In this document: positions 38,801 through 53,800 of the stretch, in pieces
Numbering within the stretch: position 1 is the stretch's first letter
How the letters are laid out: each line of letters starts with the position of its first letter
NCBI RefSeq assembly: GCF_910592395.1
Contig: NC_088310.1
Coordinates: 7,015,501-7,079,500 of the forward strand
Direction: 5' to 3'
Source: Lineus longissimus
Lineage: Eukaryota > Nemertea > Pilidiophora > Heteronemertea > Lineidae
DNA length: 64,000 nt
Notes under the pieces: model-generated
Seen by the model: only the letters and a program-made list of their open reading frames with translations
The model's database searches: none
Told to the model about the DNA's origin: nothing
Position numbers and translations under genes: made by a program

Positions 38801-41800
38801 GGCATTGCCGCCGGGATAGGCAGCCTGCAGACGGGCAGAGTCATCTTTCAACACTTGAATCTGAAAAGCAAACAAATGGTTCATGAAATCTTTCAGGAAG
38901 TACCATGCACCTTTTTTGGAGGAGCCTTTTTGCCTAGTGGAGAACACTGCTGGCTATCATGCAAAAGGCCTACTTTCAATCTCAGGGGGACCCAGGATTG
39001 TGAAGAGCCAGGAATTTTAGCCAGAACTTTGGCCAAAGGTAGAGTCCACGGGAAATTCTCATGTTTCTCGCTTGGTGGGGTCTTTTGCTCACCCTGGCAT
39101 AGACACAAGATACAAGGAACCTCGGTTTATTTACCTGTGCCTCCAGAGCAACAAGTTCATTCTCAAAGCCCTCGTGCTTCTTCTGGAAGCTCTCCGTGCT
39201 GAAGATGTCCTTGCCAACATCTTCGGGAATGCTGCTGTACTTCTCCTGGATACGGGATAGGATATCCTCGACATCTCGGTTGAAGCGGTGGATCTCCCCA
39301 GCACCCTCTAGCTTCAAGTCTCGCGCGTCGATCTGCTCCAAGAGCATGTCCCAGGCGTTACTGAAAAGAACACCGCACACACAGGATGAACAAAAAACTG
39401 CATCAACTTGGCTAGCAGGCTGCAAAATTTCATTAATTTCTGACCAAATCTCTCAGCATTTTCAGGCAGTACCCAGGCACTAAATCCAATTTATATGTAC
39501 CTGACTTCTTCCTGTCTTGTTCCGATATCTCCTTTATAAGGCGTCTTCTTCGCCATCAAGTCCTTCGCGAGTTTCTGGAGATTGGACACACGGTCAGCCC
39601 CAGCGTCGACTCCTAATTTGAACTCATCGAATTTCTTCTCAAGGTCCTGCAAGCAAATTGGGATGCAAATATTTAGTACAAGGTACCCCGCAATGACCAT
39701 GTTCATGTTCAAAGTCCAGTCATTCTAGCACCACTTTACCACAAGATATTCATAGCAGAAAAAATTCTCGTACACTTACCACAAGATGTTCATAGTCCTG
39801 GCCATAGTCTTCAGAGGAAGCTGTCTGCATCTGTTCCCCGATCCACTCCTCAACCTCGACAGCTTCTTGGATGTACTCGTGGAAGTTCTTGGACTCCTCA
39901 ACATTTTTCCGTCGATCGTTTGCCTGTCCCTGCAGCTTGGCGAGGAGGTCCTCAAGTTCTTTCTGCAACGAGTAATCAAAACAGGCTGACTCCATGTGCA
40001 GGCACAGCCCTAGTGCTCCGTTGGTTTATCCCACTTCCGAGTTGGAATCAAGATTAGTTTATCAGCACAATCTCTAGGGGATGATAATACTAGCTTTCTA
40101 TAAACATGGCAGGGCAATGGAACTATTGCACGTAGAGGGTATACCTCTATAGCCTGCTTTGAACTAAAATCTTTGGCTTAACATGGAGCCTGTGGGCAAT
40201 AACTGGCATAACTAGAAATTCTAAAGGTAAGCAATCAACTGGTAACAGTTATAGAGGATCATGGACATGAAAGAAGCAAATTATACAAGAAACAAATGGA
40301 CATCAACCAAGACAGCAAACATTACATCCACTGACCTACCAAGAATTAATCAATGCTATCCTAAATCAGAATCACGAAACCGGACTCCAACCTCGATGAA
40401 CTATATCACCTGATAATATTCCTTCCATATCGACTATCGCTCCACTCAAACATCAAAGACACTAATTATAACCTCGTTATTAGCCGGATCAACGGCCAGA
40501 CGGATGTAGTCGAACTCTCACACGATGTATTCACAGGAGATTGTAATGCGTCTGCTCCGCAGACACTGAGCATCAATAATCCTGATGCAATGAATAACTT
40601 ACAACGAAACTGCTCGCAGTAATCTCACTGCTCTCCGTGGTCTCCATGGTTTATTAAGGCAGGGCAAAAGGTCAAAATTGGGATGAATCAATAAAAAGAT
40701 TTATCATCCAGTATGAAATGTGTAAAGAGTAAACAGAGAATATGATCAATTCATCAAATAAAATTTCCAAAATTTGAGTCAACCAAAAATCATGCAACTG
40801 CAGTATGATGCATAATGGCCTTTTATTAAGCTAGAAATTCCACAGTATTCTGCAAGGCATTCTCACAGCGTAAGAAAAGGAAGAGTAGAAGCTCCCATAA
40901 CGAATGTCACAGCTAAAAGACGTAAGACCCTGTTACGCACTAGCATCTACCAGACACTCGCAAAAATCAATAACATGGCATTCTCTTCACCCAAGGAGAA
41001 GGCCGACAGAGTGATGCATCTAACAGGAGGATTATCTTACAATGATCATCCGATCCCCTCAGATCTTGGCTGTCCTCATTTTTTGTCAACATAATCCCAT
41101 TGCAGTGTTGTCGTCAGATGACTGAGAGCCAAGGCTATCAAAGCAGATCAAACAGAACAAAGCCCGTCACTATTTGTCGAATATTGTTTAGCCATGAGAT
41201 TTCTTGTATCGCACAGTGCAACTCTACACATCAGACAGCAATTCACCCTTCCTTAGAAAGACCGAGATGAGTTGGAGAAATTCCAAATAGTGTATTTTTC
41301 ACTAGATCACGGATGCTCCATCATTTTTTATGAACATAATCCAATTGCAATGGAGAGATTAGATGACTGTGCCAAGGCTATCAAAGAGGATCATTCAACA
41401 CAACAAAACCAGTCACTATTAGTCAAATATTGGGCATGTCATTTAGCCATGCTATTTCTCGTACAGTGTATGAATAGCGTGTCTGTAACAATGAACTAGC
41501 TTTAACCCCCTACTGAAAAGTCATTTTTCTACACAATAGAAACATACAATGTCTTCAAGACATAGGAATGAGAAGTTGCTTTTTATCCTTAAAGGTAAAA
41601 TCCACCCATAAAAAAGATACTGTCATGACCCACCCCACAGCTGTGTGCCTGGTGTGCAGTTCCTTTATCTAAATCTGCTTCTACATCACAGTATAGTCAG
41701 TCAGGCATCTTAAAGAGTGCCCCAGTAGAGCTTGATGAAACATGATCATCACTGTATCTTACTCGAAAAGATAAATGATTTTTTGACAAATCTCAGATTC

Positions 41801-44800
41801 AGAGTATCGGAGGAAAATTCTTTTGTGCTTCCGCACTGAGTCATGAGTAATGGAAGATAAGAACTGGTAACACTTTTATTCTGTGTAAACCTTTTTGGGA
41901 TTAGCCGGGAATTACTCATGCTGATCTCACTGACTATAAGACACATATACATGTGCCAATCGCTCACTCTTTAACCCTACAAAAGCCATTGCCTCTACAT
42001 TCTCTACATGTTGGACCAGTCTATCAGTTTATAAGGGGAATGAACGAAGCCAACCAGGATACTGGGCCAGAAGGGAGCAAATATGGTCGACCAGTCTCCT
42101 CTAACATCGGGGCTGAGGCAGTGCCAACATGGTGGACTGGTCTATCCAGTGGTAGAAGGAAAGGAAGCTTCCCACAAAACAAAAGATATTAAGTGAAAGT
42201 GTCCTACCTGTCTCCTTGCGACCTCGGGAGCCTCCGCATGATCAGCCTGTTCAAGCTCGCTGGCGGTTTGTCCAAGTTTATCCACCATTCCAGCGTAAGT
42301 TGCCATGTCCACTTCAAACGCCTGAAATATACAAAGGACGTATTGTAGGAAATGGAATAAACATGCTGACAGAGGAAATTTTTTGCATTCGTAAAAGTCA
42401 TCACCCCTTGAAAGGGGTTCAAGCTCAGAAAGTGGTTACATGAAGTCCTAGGCAGTTAAATATTTCACTACAGCAACTGTTTACTATGATGAGTAAAGCT
42501 ACCTGCTATTAATGGCAGTCAAGTATCATGGCTTACTGTGCAGGTATCTGCCATACCTGATTCGTTCTCTGTGACCTAGTTATGGCTACTTTGACCTAGT
42601 TATGACTACTTTGACCTAGTTATGGCTACTTTGACCTAGTTGTGACTAATCTACAGTGCTAATCTGAAAGTCTGTGATGTTGGAGCAAAGGAAAATTGGT
42701 CTGCTACTTAGACTCGAGATAATCACAGCATAGTCTGATTCTTACCTTGTGTTTGGTGAGCATTTTATCGGCAGCATCCTGGTCTTTTCCATAGTCAGCA
42801 GACGATAGCAGACGCGCCTTATCTTTCATCCAATTTTCAACATCGTTAGCCTCAGAGAAGTACTGAAGAACAAAAGATAAATATTCATGTAATCCGCCCA
42901 AAGCGATGTTTTTCGAATAGCTTGCCCCCTTCTGGACCTGTTCTGGGCGGGCCACACTGTTTAAAAATTGGAACTTGCACACTGGAAATAGGAAGGTGAG
43001 CAGAAAATTTGCTTCTCTGGAGTTGACAGCCAACGCATCATTCAAGGAACAGAAATGGAAAAGTTACTGAGAGTCGTACCTCTTGTGTTTTCAAAGATAG
43101 GTCCAATTTTCCTTTCCTTGTGTTCATACTGTCGATGAGGTCGTCCCACGAGTTTGAAAGCTCCTCCATCTTGGCAATGATCTGGTCGGGAGCGAAGTGA
43201 TCCGAATCAAGCAGGCCCTGGCCCGTCTTCATCACCTTCTCGACCTGAGGGGCGTGGTTCTGTAACTCTTGCTCGAATTTCTGAAATGAAAATAAACAAA
43301 TATTTTTAAAAAAGGTTTTGCCAGGGGCCACGCATTATCAGATCTAAAATAGCATTACGGCAATAACACCTTGTGAGGGAAAAACTGAGAAAAGAAAGTG
43401 TTTTTTTAACCTCCTGATTATCTTAAAAGAATATGTTACCTGATTTTTGTTGTTGAGTCTCTGCGCTTCCATGAGACTCTTTCCGTAATCGGCAGAGTAG
43501 GCTTGGGGCTGATGCTCTTTGATCCACTGCATCTCCGCATCTGTATCGAAGATGAACTGCTGTAGTTTCAGCGAATCGTCCAACTTTTTCTTACGCTCGG
43601 CCATCAGAGGAAGCATCTTGTTATACCTTCGAAATAAGATGAACATTTTTATATTTCAAGTCTATTATTATGTCTGTTATTCGTGACAACATTTAAGGGG
43701 CAAAGTAAAAAAATCCTCTTATCATGATGAATTCGGTGATAACATCACAGCAAGAAGCTTTCCCATACAATCTTTCTGGTATCAAATGTGCTAGTGGAAA
43801 AAACTGGATTTGGTAAACTTTTCAGAGATCACTATAGTAGGACTCAAACTTGTACAATCGACCCATGTTTAAGATGTCTACCTTTCTTCCATTTCTGCAG
43901 CTTTGGCTAAGATGCCAGGGGCATCAAAGTGACCTTCGGCAGCTAGTTTCTCCCCGAGTGCTCTCATAGCATCAATGCGGGCCTTCTCCGCTGCCAACTC
44001 ATTCTCAAGGGCCTGTAAATAGAAACAGTTAAAATCAGCATAAAAAACAATGAACGATAAATTGATAAATTGATAAAATCACAAAGGAATGAGAAATACC
44101 ATTTTGCAGGAATTCGAGGAGAGATTGGAAGCCTCTAGTTTCTTGATTTTCAATACTTTTGGTTTTGGCGGAACCCCAAACTTTTCATAAGCCCCTCCAA
44201 TGGGAACAATACTCCAAAGAAGAACAGCCCATCAACACTTACAGCATGCTTCTTCAGCAGCTCCTTGACCCCCCTAAGGTCGCTACCAATATCGTCCGAC
44301 CGCGCCGCCTTCTCAATGTCATCCAACTTCTCACTGATATCGTCAGCCTCCTTGTTGTACGTTTCCTGCTGGTTGGCCTGTTGTAGCTTCTCGCCCTTGT
44401 CTGTGGCCTTCTTGAACAGGTCGTCCCACTGGGCGTTGAGGTCCTCCAGGATTTGTTCGACTTCTTCGGATGCGTAGTGGTTGCTCTCAATCAGGGCACC
44501 GCCAGCCTAGAGAAGGGACAAAGGATGACTTTTAGTCCGTCACACGTATCAGATAACTGAATTATCTTCACAGCAGGTCAGGTTATTCTGTATATTTGTA
44601 TTTCAAAAGATTGCAAAACCTTACTAATAAGTTTACTTACGGCATTAATCTCATGTAGTTTTTGATTGTTTGCTCGCAGTTCCGCCTCAAAGGCCTGATG
44701 TTTCTGTAACTTTCTCGCCAGATTGGAGAGATCTTTGTACGACTGCTCGTCAGCCGTCTGCTCCTTCTCGTCCATCCATTCAGACAGCTGTAAAATAAAT

Positions 44801-47800
44801 AAACAGATATTTGATTGCAAATTTTCCTGATCAGCACATAGAGTTGTCATACATGTAAGTTAGCACGTTGTACTCCTTTGAAACCCAATAAGACTGGAAT
44901 CCATCCTCAAAACTGTAAAGTGCCCAGCAAACGAACAATTTTAATCCCTGTGACCTGCAAACCCAGTAGTTACCAGATTTACTCATCGATGGGAGGACCT
45001 TTTGTAGCAGCGCTTACAATGGCAGCTGCAACATTGAAAATTATTCAGGCCACAAAGAACTAAGAGCACATCTGCAACCAAAACTATACACTGACCTCAT
45101 CAGCATCTCTCTTGAACTCTTGAAAGGCGAGAGATTGTTGGAGGGCACCGAGGCGGTCATCGCTCTTTTCCTTGACGGCACGCCGCCGCTCAAGTACCTG
45201 GTTCCGCCGCTCGTCAATCCTGAAGGAAAAGAAGAAGAGTCTCATTGAAGTATTTTTGATTCAGAATATTATGAAAATGCCAAAAGGAAGGTTAAAATTC
45301 TTTCCAGGAACAGACTACGGCAGTATACCAAAGGAAAATTAGAGAAAATCTTTCATGAAATTGCCTTGAATTGCTGCTTACTTTTTGCTATCGTAGTGGT
45401 CGCCTTGGATGAGCTTATCTGCCATGTCACTGAAGGCCTTCATTCTTTCCTCTTGAGAGTTCAGCCGGTTCTCAAACTCTTCATGGCGTTTCAACATGTG
45501 TTCGACTTGATCAACTTGGGTCTGAAAATGGCACGAAAGCACATGAAATCTTCTCTTTTCCTCCATAAAATAGAACTTCAAGTGCATGAGTCATGTTGGT
45601 TTTTTAGGCACAAACAACTTCCACTGGGACTGCAATGTCTTCGAACAGAATCATTGAAAAATCATCAAACTGCTAACACTCCAAGGGAATGGAACAGTCG
45701 GGCTACTTGGCCTACTCACAAGAAGAGGCAAAAAACTTAGGTCAGATCATGACACATCTTCGAAAACACGGTAGGAACTTACCCCCAGCTCATCAAATTC
45801 TAAGAAAGCCTCATGACTGCTGGTTATCGAATCAATCTGATCCGCCTCGCGTATGAAATACTGTAAATCCAAACAATCCTTCAGTTGTTTATTCCTCTCG
45901 TCCCATTTTTTGTTGATGCCGTCTTGTTCATCTTGAAGTCTGTGCAACTTCTTTGCAACCTCGTCGGCGTTTGGAGAATTCTCCATAACCCTTGCTGCGA
46001 GGGCTTCAATTTTGTCAAATCTGAAATGAGCCGAAAGGTATATTGTAGATCTTGACAAAAGCTACATGAATTGTCAATGTTATCTACTGGCACTCTGCAC
46101 CTTGAGCAGACAGAGTACATGCCAAAATTGTTGGGAAAAGTCACCAGGTGGCCAACAGCAGTGGTCTGGCATCTTTCCTATCATGTTCAAAGGGCGAGAG
46201 AATCTTTACGGCAGATTTGGTTAATTTTCAGGACAATTTCCTTGGGATTCAAATCTCTTGGAAATGATAGAGTATCACTCACTTGTCCTTCTGGGCATTG
46301 ATCTCATCTGCGAGTTCCTCGTGCTGTTTTAACAGTTCCTCAGCCTGGGGGACGCCCTTGGCAAGCTCGTTATTATTCAACTTGTTCTTGACATCGTCCA
46401 TCCAGTTTGCCTGCAATTGAGAGAAACGAAATCAAGAAACCTTCAAATTAAAAAATCATCTTTCAAGGAATTTGTCCGGATGTGTGCCAGGATAAGAAGA
46501 ATAGTTGAGAATTCGGGCTCTTACCAAGTCTCTGTAGTCTTCATTAAACTGCTGCTGTTCCTCTGCCTGCTGTAGCTTCTCCTTCCGATCGGCTGCCTTG
46601 TCCTACAAAATGAAAGTATACTGATAATATTTTTCCTTTTTTGTCATGACACTCAAAAACATATTCAAAACAGAAATGCGTGAAGCTTTGCAAGCATCAT
46701 TTGGTTTCATCTGTGGGCCTATTACACATAAGACAGGCCTTTTGTACAAGTGCCCCACAACCAGTTAAAGAGCGTCAACACAGAATCTAGCTTTGAATAA
46801 TAGAATACCTTGAGATCGTTCCACATCTTGTCCAACTCTTTCTGGCGCTGATTGACAGAGTTGGCTTCACCAGGGTAGGATGCTTTCACGCTGGAAGAGA
46901 AAAACAAAATGAGCTGATGTTACCAGTTAACTTGAAATGATCAACAAAATCCGGTAAACTTGAGCACATGTCAATATATCTGTTGGCACAGTTCGCTGTT
47001 CCATAGGATATTTGACGCTCATTACTCGAAGATATCAAATGATATACTTACGCAGCACCAAGCATATTAGCTTTGTTGAGTTTCTCTTCCAGGGGGTCTA
47101 ACTCTCTTTCCAAGTTCTGATGTTTACGCTGCAGCGCCTTGACGCTGTTCATGTCTTTACCGAGGTCGTCATTGTCCAGTTGGTTGAGTTTCTCCTGCAT
47201 CCAGTCCTTGGCTTCATCGGCCGTCTGCTGGAAAAGCTCAACACTGAAATGACAACAATGAACACATTAACGCCATTAAAAGTTCTTTTCTGCTTTTCTG
47301 TCATCCATTTTTGGTCACCTGTAATTTACTTCTGGATTGAAGCAGCCGTTATTGATGAGGCCCTCGAATACATTGAAAGCTTTTTGTCATCGAGTGGTTC
47401 ATTTTAGTGATCACCTCACAACAGAGTGATATGATTCATTTCCAGCATCACGACATAAAGTAGATTCTCTCTATTTAGTACACCCTTAGGACAGACAAGT
47501 GCTGTACTTTATAGAGAGGTGGAATACAATCATACTGGGAACAAATCTAATGTCTTTAATGGAGAGAGTGTCAGGCAAAACATCCGTCTTGGCCGCCAGC
47601 CCAGCGCCATCTATACGACTAAGTTCAAGTTGGTGGGTAGCAGACGACACGCCTGCTTCATTATAGACCAGTGGAGCCGAGCCAGATCATACCAGACAAT
47701 ACAAACAAAGGTCCATTGACAGCTCAAGCTGTCGGCAGCGGTTAACATGTGTATTTGATTTCCACAGCTTTAGCTGTCAGTGGTGGATAAGAGGTTAATA

Positions 47801-50800
47801 ACCCTGTACTGCTTCATATTTACTCAACAGTTTTATGGAAATGTTTGCAATACACTAAACATAGGATAATGGCATTACGGCCACACATTAAACATAATCA
47901 GTGGTGAGCCATCACCTATTCAGGTAGAATGAATACTAACAGAGGCACAGGAAATAAAGGGGCTAGCATTAAGCAGACGATATTACTTTCATCATAGAAC
48001 AAATTCAAGAGTACAAACGGCTTTAGCGTATAAGTCCAAAACAGATTGGAACTACGTGACCAGAAGTAGTACAAAACCATCAAGAAGTAACAAATGTAAG
48101 TATACATCATTTCTTTTTGACAAAGATCAACTGTAAACCTGGAAATATTTGCAATTATCATAGTTCACGATATCGTGAAATTGCAACCTTGGAGTAGCTC
48201 TGGCATAGCTTTGATTGTGTTCTGCAACAGTAATTTTGATTCAATTATCTTTTCTTTCTCACAGAGTTTCATTTTTTCGCCAATTTTGGCCATCGTGAAA
48301 TCTCTATAAAGGACAGCCACTCTCGGTCCCTATTGTTGCAGGACTCAATACGTTGTCTTTTATCTGTTAAGTGAATGTTCACATGCACTCTGTGCATTTC
48401 TATTGTTTAATTTGGGTGATACATGGGAGGCATTTCTCCTTGTTTTCCTTTGGGTCTCCCATGAAATATCCACATTAGCCCACAATGAAACAACATTCAC
48501 CAGTATCCCACGGTATTTGTGTGTATTCACTAATTTGTCAATTGCAAAATACGTCAGACTTCATTGTACACATTGTAGACATGATGGAAATAGGTCAACC
48601 CTAATGTTGACTTTCCATCAAAAAGAGTTAAAGAGTATGGGTTGGTCAACACTGTTAGTTCCAGCTAGTCAATTTGTAATGTCAACAGACTCCTACACCA
48701 GGCAGAATTTTCTAGCTCACTTAAAAATGATTGGTTTATGTTACGTGTTGTTTTTTTAACCACAAGAAGCAAAATATCTGTGGATGAAGGACACAAAAGT
48801 GAGCAAATACTTTGGTGGTCATCATATCTCTAGGGGGGGCAATGCAGAACTGTAATTTTTGTCCAGATATTTTGCCCATGTTTAGCATTGCCCAATATCA
48901 ATAAGAACCATACAAAGATTTTGATCGGAGAAAGCACAATTCTTCTGATGATTCAAAGTCAGTTACCTTGAAGCGCCCTCTAATGTCTTCTCTCGTTCTA
49001 ATTTGAGTCGATTCAGTCGATCCCAGCGGTCGTTGATTTCTTTCTGACGAGCTTTGACGCTGTCTTTCTCCGAGTGGCCGGTGTTTATGATTTCATTGGC
49101 CTGGTGGTTGATCTTGTTAATACGGTCTTTGTTCGCTAGCAAGTCAGTCAGGAAATTCTGTAATGAGAATTTTCAATTAATACTTTAAAATTCTGTCAAC
49201 AGATGCTTTTACAAGTCAAATTAAATCAATTAAACCCAAGATAAGCCTTCTTAAACAAATTGGACTAACCCACAATAGCTTACAATCATGTGGACAAGGT
49301 AGGTAAATATAGCGGACTTCAAAATGGAACGAGAGTTCCTTTGAAATTATAGGTTCGTAATTCATAATTCATATTCAGGAGATTTGCGGAAACTTGGTAA
49401 TAACAATACAATCATTACCTTGAATTTTCTCTTCATACTCTCAGCATTTTCTGACAAAGTTTCATTTCCTTGAAGAAGCTCCTCCTGGAAAGATCAAACT
49501 TGGAATAAAAGCAAACCAATCTGGAACAAAATCCATTCATTCGGCACATTCATTGTCACCTCTGAAAATATCCTGATCGGTTTCAAGGATATTCGGGTTA
49601 AAAAAGTGTTTTCCAAAACTATAAAATTTTATTAACTTGTCAAGAATACACCACACGACAAATGTAACTTTGGTGTAAGCTCACCTTATCTTTCATCCAC
49701 GCTTCAAACTCATCACATTCTCGATTGAACTTGAACAGTTTGACCGCATCTTCTAAATATTGTTTTCTCGCCTGAAAAAGAACATTGAATCAAAATATAA
49801 CGTAATTCTAAAACTACGTTTGGGGTAGAATGGCAAATAGAATGGCACTTGGGTCGATTAACCCTTTTACACTCACCTGCGCTAGCTTAACCAGGCGCTT
49901 GTAAGATTGACTGATGCCCTTTTGTCTCTGCTCAACATTTTCTTTGTCGTAGTGGAGATTCTCAACAGATCGCACTGAAAAACATTCCGTTTAAAATTAA
50001 CGAAGAATCTATTTCATCAATGTCTAAAATACGACTAAACAGATCTCTAACTCTTTCGCTGCGGCAGACATTTTCTGGCAGGTGCCACTGTGTGCTGACA
50101 GGGGATACCAATAATGAACAGAAGTCCAAAGCACATCATCCACACGCAATGGTGCCATGTACATACATGACGTATTATGCACGTCACCGGCAGTGAAAGG
50201 CCTTATAGACGTCTCTAAACTTTCCCTGTGCAAAAACAACACCGGTATCATCATTTTTCCTACAATTTTCTACCTTATCTATAAGCACTAGAATAGAAAA
50301 CAATCACTTCTGACCATAACATTATATTATATTTTCACAGTTTCCTCTCACCTGAAGGTGTTCTTCGTATACCCTTCCCTTTTCCCTTCTTCTTTGGCAA
50401 CTTTGGCACAGCCTCCTTCTGATAGACGGTTTTCTTGACCTTGACGGTCTCAGGGACCTTGACCGGCTTCTTGACAATCCGCTGGATGACCTTGGGTTCA
50501 ACCTCTTTGACATAGTTTGCAGGAACAAATCCTTCGCGGCCGTTCGACTTACGGACGTTCCACCAGTCTTGGTTTGTTTTGGCAAGTAGAGTCATTACCT
50601 TTAATGCAGAGGTCAAAGGTCAAATGTTTGTCTGCTGCGGTAGGGGTCGAGCAAAATGTCCTAGCCGGCCACAGGGACACACAGATTGTCCATTCTTGCC
50701 TCCTTGTTAAGTGCTAAAAGTGAACCTTACAATGCATTCTGGTTGTGATTTGACCCACAAAAGACCAAATTCGGACAAATGAAGATGAAAATGCAAAGGT

Positions 50801-53800
50801 CAAATGTTGAATATTGTCTGCTGCACTACTTGGCCAAGCCGAATGATGTATCAGGCCACAGGGACACAGTGATTGTACATCCTCTTTGTTAGGAGCTAAA
50901 AGTGAACTTTTCCCTGCATTTAGTTGTGACTTTGTCCACAAAAGACTAATTTGCGTCAAATGGAAATTGTCATTATGGAATCACTTTCCCTGTAACCGAA
51001 TGATAAGGATAATCTGATATGTGTTTCCATTTCAACAATGGCCATTATTGTGCATAGCTGGACCTATTGTTTAAGTATAATGCCAAGTATTTAATAATAA
51101 ATTGTTTTCTATGAAGACAACAGCATTGGCTATAAATAATGAGATGTAAGAAAAGCGTCAACTCTGACGGGTGGCAACTGTTACATCATTTCCAACCAGT
51201 GAAGGTGGGATGTCATCACTGCAATTATCAGTTTCCATACTGAGAACAAGAAAAGGTGTAAATGGGCCAATTTACGGCCATTTCCACATTCATCAATACG
51301 TGGGTTAGTTGATATGTCATGCTGCCATGCATTATATATTGGGTCTGGAGCGGCGGGCAGTTGCATCACCAAAGGGATATAAAACCGTGAGCAGACGGCA
51401 GAATTTTATCAGGACCCTGACACTGACACTGAGACTATTTGGCAAGGATGAGACAATCAAAGCAGCCCGTTGTTTTTATTTGAATAGTGAACTGTTTCAT
51501 ACTTGGATATAAGATATCAGCTGACAGAATTCAATATTTTTAAGGCTGCAAAGATTTTTAATGTTATAGGCCAAGTTTCGGAATAGAACTTCGAAAAAGT
51601 TGTGTTACACACAATTCTGCAGCAGGATCATTGAACTTTATTGGCAAGTTGGATTAAGTGCTAGTGAGTCTGAAGGTTGAATTTTGGACTTTATTTTGGT
51701 TACTTTATGCCAGTTTTTTGTACAAATACACAACAGGTACGCATATAATTTGATGAACCTGATATAAAAACAAGAGAAATGTGGATCTGTGACTGACATT
51801 GTGGCAACTGGATACTAAAAACTTATAAAAGGTCGACTTTAAGGTAAGTGAAATCTGTTTAATTTAAAGCGTCAGAAATTATCAAATGACTTTTTTTTCT
51901 CCAAAAATGGTGTACAAGTTTGAAACTTATTGCGAAATGCATAAGATATTTTGTAACCTTTTCTCAAATAACCAAAATGTGACCCATCACAGCAAAACTA
52001 GGCACATTGCTCTGAGCTTTATTAGCAGCTTTAAAAATGGACTTCTTCCTTATTTCACTGTTGGCCTGCCTTTTGTGAAATCGGAGTACATTGATTCCTT
52101 CCATTATCTCCTGGTGTACGCACACAGGCATAGAGCCATTTGAAAACCACTACCCCAAAAATCATTTTTACCTTTTATTCTCTAAATACTTTCAGAATAT
52201 TATACATGTATATAAATCATGTCAAAATATCTTAATCAAATCCTTGTCCATACAGAAGGTGCCATATAACACCCCAATTTCCCAAATGTCTACTTTTAAC
52301 GCACTTAAAGGCAACCACGACTGTTCGATAGAGAAAACACACCAAATAAATTATGCTCCATCAAATCTCCAGGAAATCCATCGGGCAACATGATTACTTA
52401 TCAGTTGCAATTATGTTGCAGTCTCTCACAATGGCCAACGTCATAGACATTGGCAAACACTGTCCGAAAGTCAATTGTTGTGGACAAATGCCAATTATTC
52501 CTACAATATCCATATTCAACATTTGTTCAATGAAATGGTCTGCTCCGATATCATTTGTAAATAGCGATCTTATTTTGACATATACATGTGTGAAAGAGGC
52601 TCCATTTTCCCACAGTCAATTGGCGATTGTTCCAAACAGCAAGCTTTTCTACCAGTAAATTCATTTACAGATATAACAGAAGGCTTTTCTTCTAGCAATC
52701 ATTTAATGACATTCATTTCCAGGTGAGCAAGAGGCTTTTCTTTCGACCAGCAGTCATTTTGTAGATAAATTCCGAGGTGTGCAAAACACTCTTCTTCCAG
52801 CAGTCAATGAGACAATTTTATAGTAGACACCAGCAACAGTCATTTCCTTCTCTCATCATTTAGATAATTTCCCAAAGTGTGCATTTCTACCACTCAATGA
52901 CATGATTTTGCTGATGTGCGCTGGGCTCGTTTTTCACAACTCTAGCAGTCGTTAACGGTTACATAAATTGTCCTTCTCGATTTTCTTACAGGTAATAGTA
53001 AGATATCGTAAAAGGGAAAACACCTGGAATGTTCAGACAACAAACAGAAGGAAAAATGTGTACATCATCAAAGACAAAAGGATAACCCAACTGGCTATTA
53101 ATACGAGACAGAACTTCTGACAGGACTTGAAGATCACGTTCCACATGCAGCATAATCTCGAACTCGACAACGAGATATTTTCATATATTGGAAGCAATGA
53201 ACATGACATGCAACGACGGCGACTATGTTTCCAATTGTCAATGGAGACCCTGAACTCAAGCAATCGAACCACAAGTGGGCAAATAATATGGATTTACTGG
53301 CATTCAATGTTCCAAATAGTTCTAAATCCAATTGTAGTCATCAATGGTGGGGAAGAGGAATTACAATGTCACTCGTGGCTATAGTGGAAAATGTTACAAG
53401 CAGTAAAGATTAATCCATACTGGTTGGCGACAGTGTGCTTGATGCGTTAGGGGCCACAGAGTACACAGGCAGGTGTTGAGGCAAAACTCATGCAGGCACT
53501 GAGGAAAGCTTGAGTTTTGGCCTTGAGAACTCTAAAAAAACACTATGCATTTCAATATTGGATATCAGAACATCTCCCCTGACAATGCCACACAAACTTC
53601 AATAGACAAACGGGGCACAGCAAGTATCGTAATATATTCTCTAATTTTAACTCTGATTCTGCTGCTGTCGTGCATTGGGAATGCGTCGGTGATTGTGGCA
53701 ATCTTTTCCATTCGAAAGCTTCGCCAAGATCTCTCGAATACCTTCCTCATAAATCTTAGCATAACGGACATGGCTAATGCCATCTTAGTGATGCTATCAT

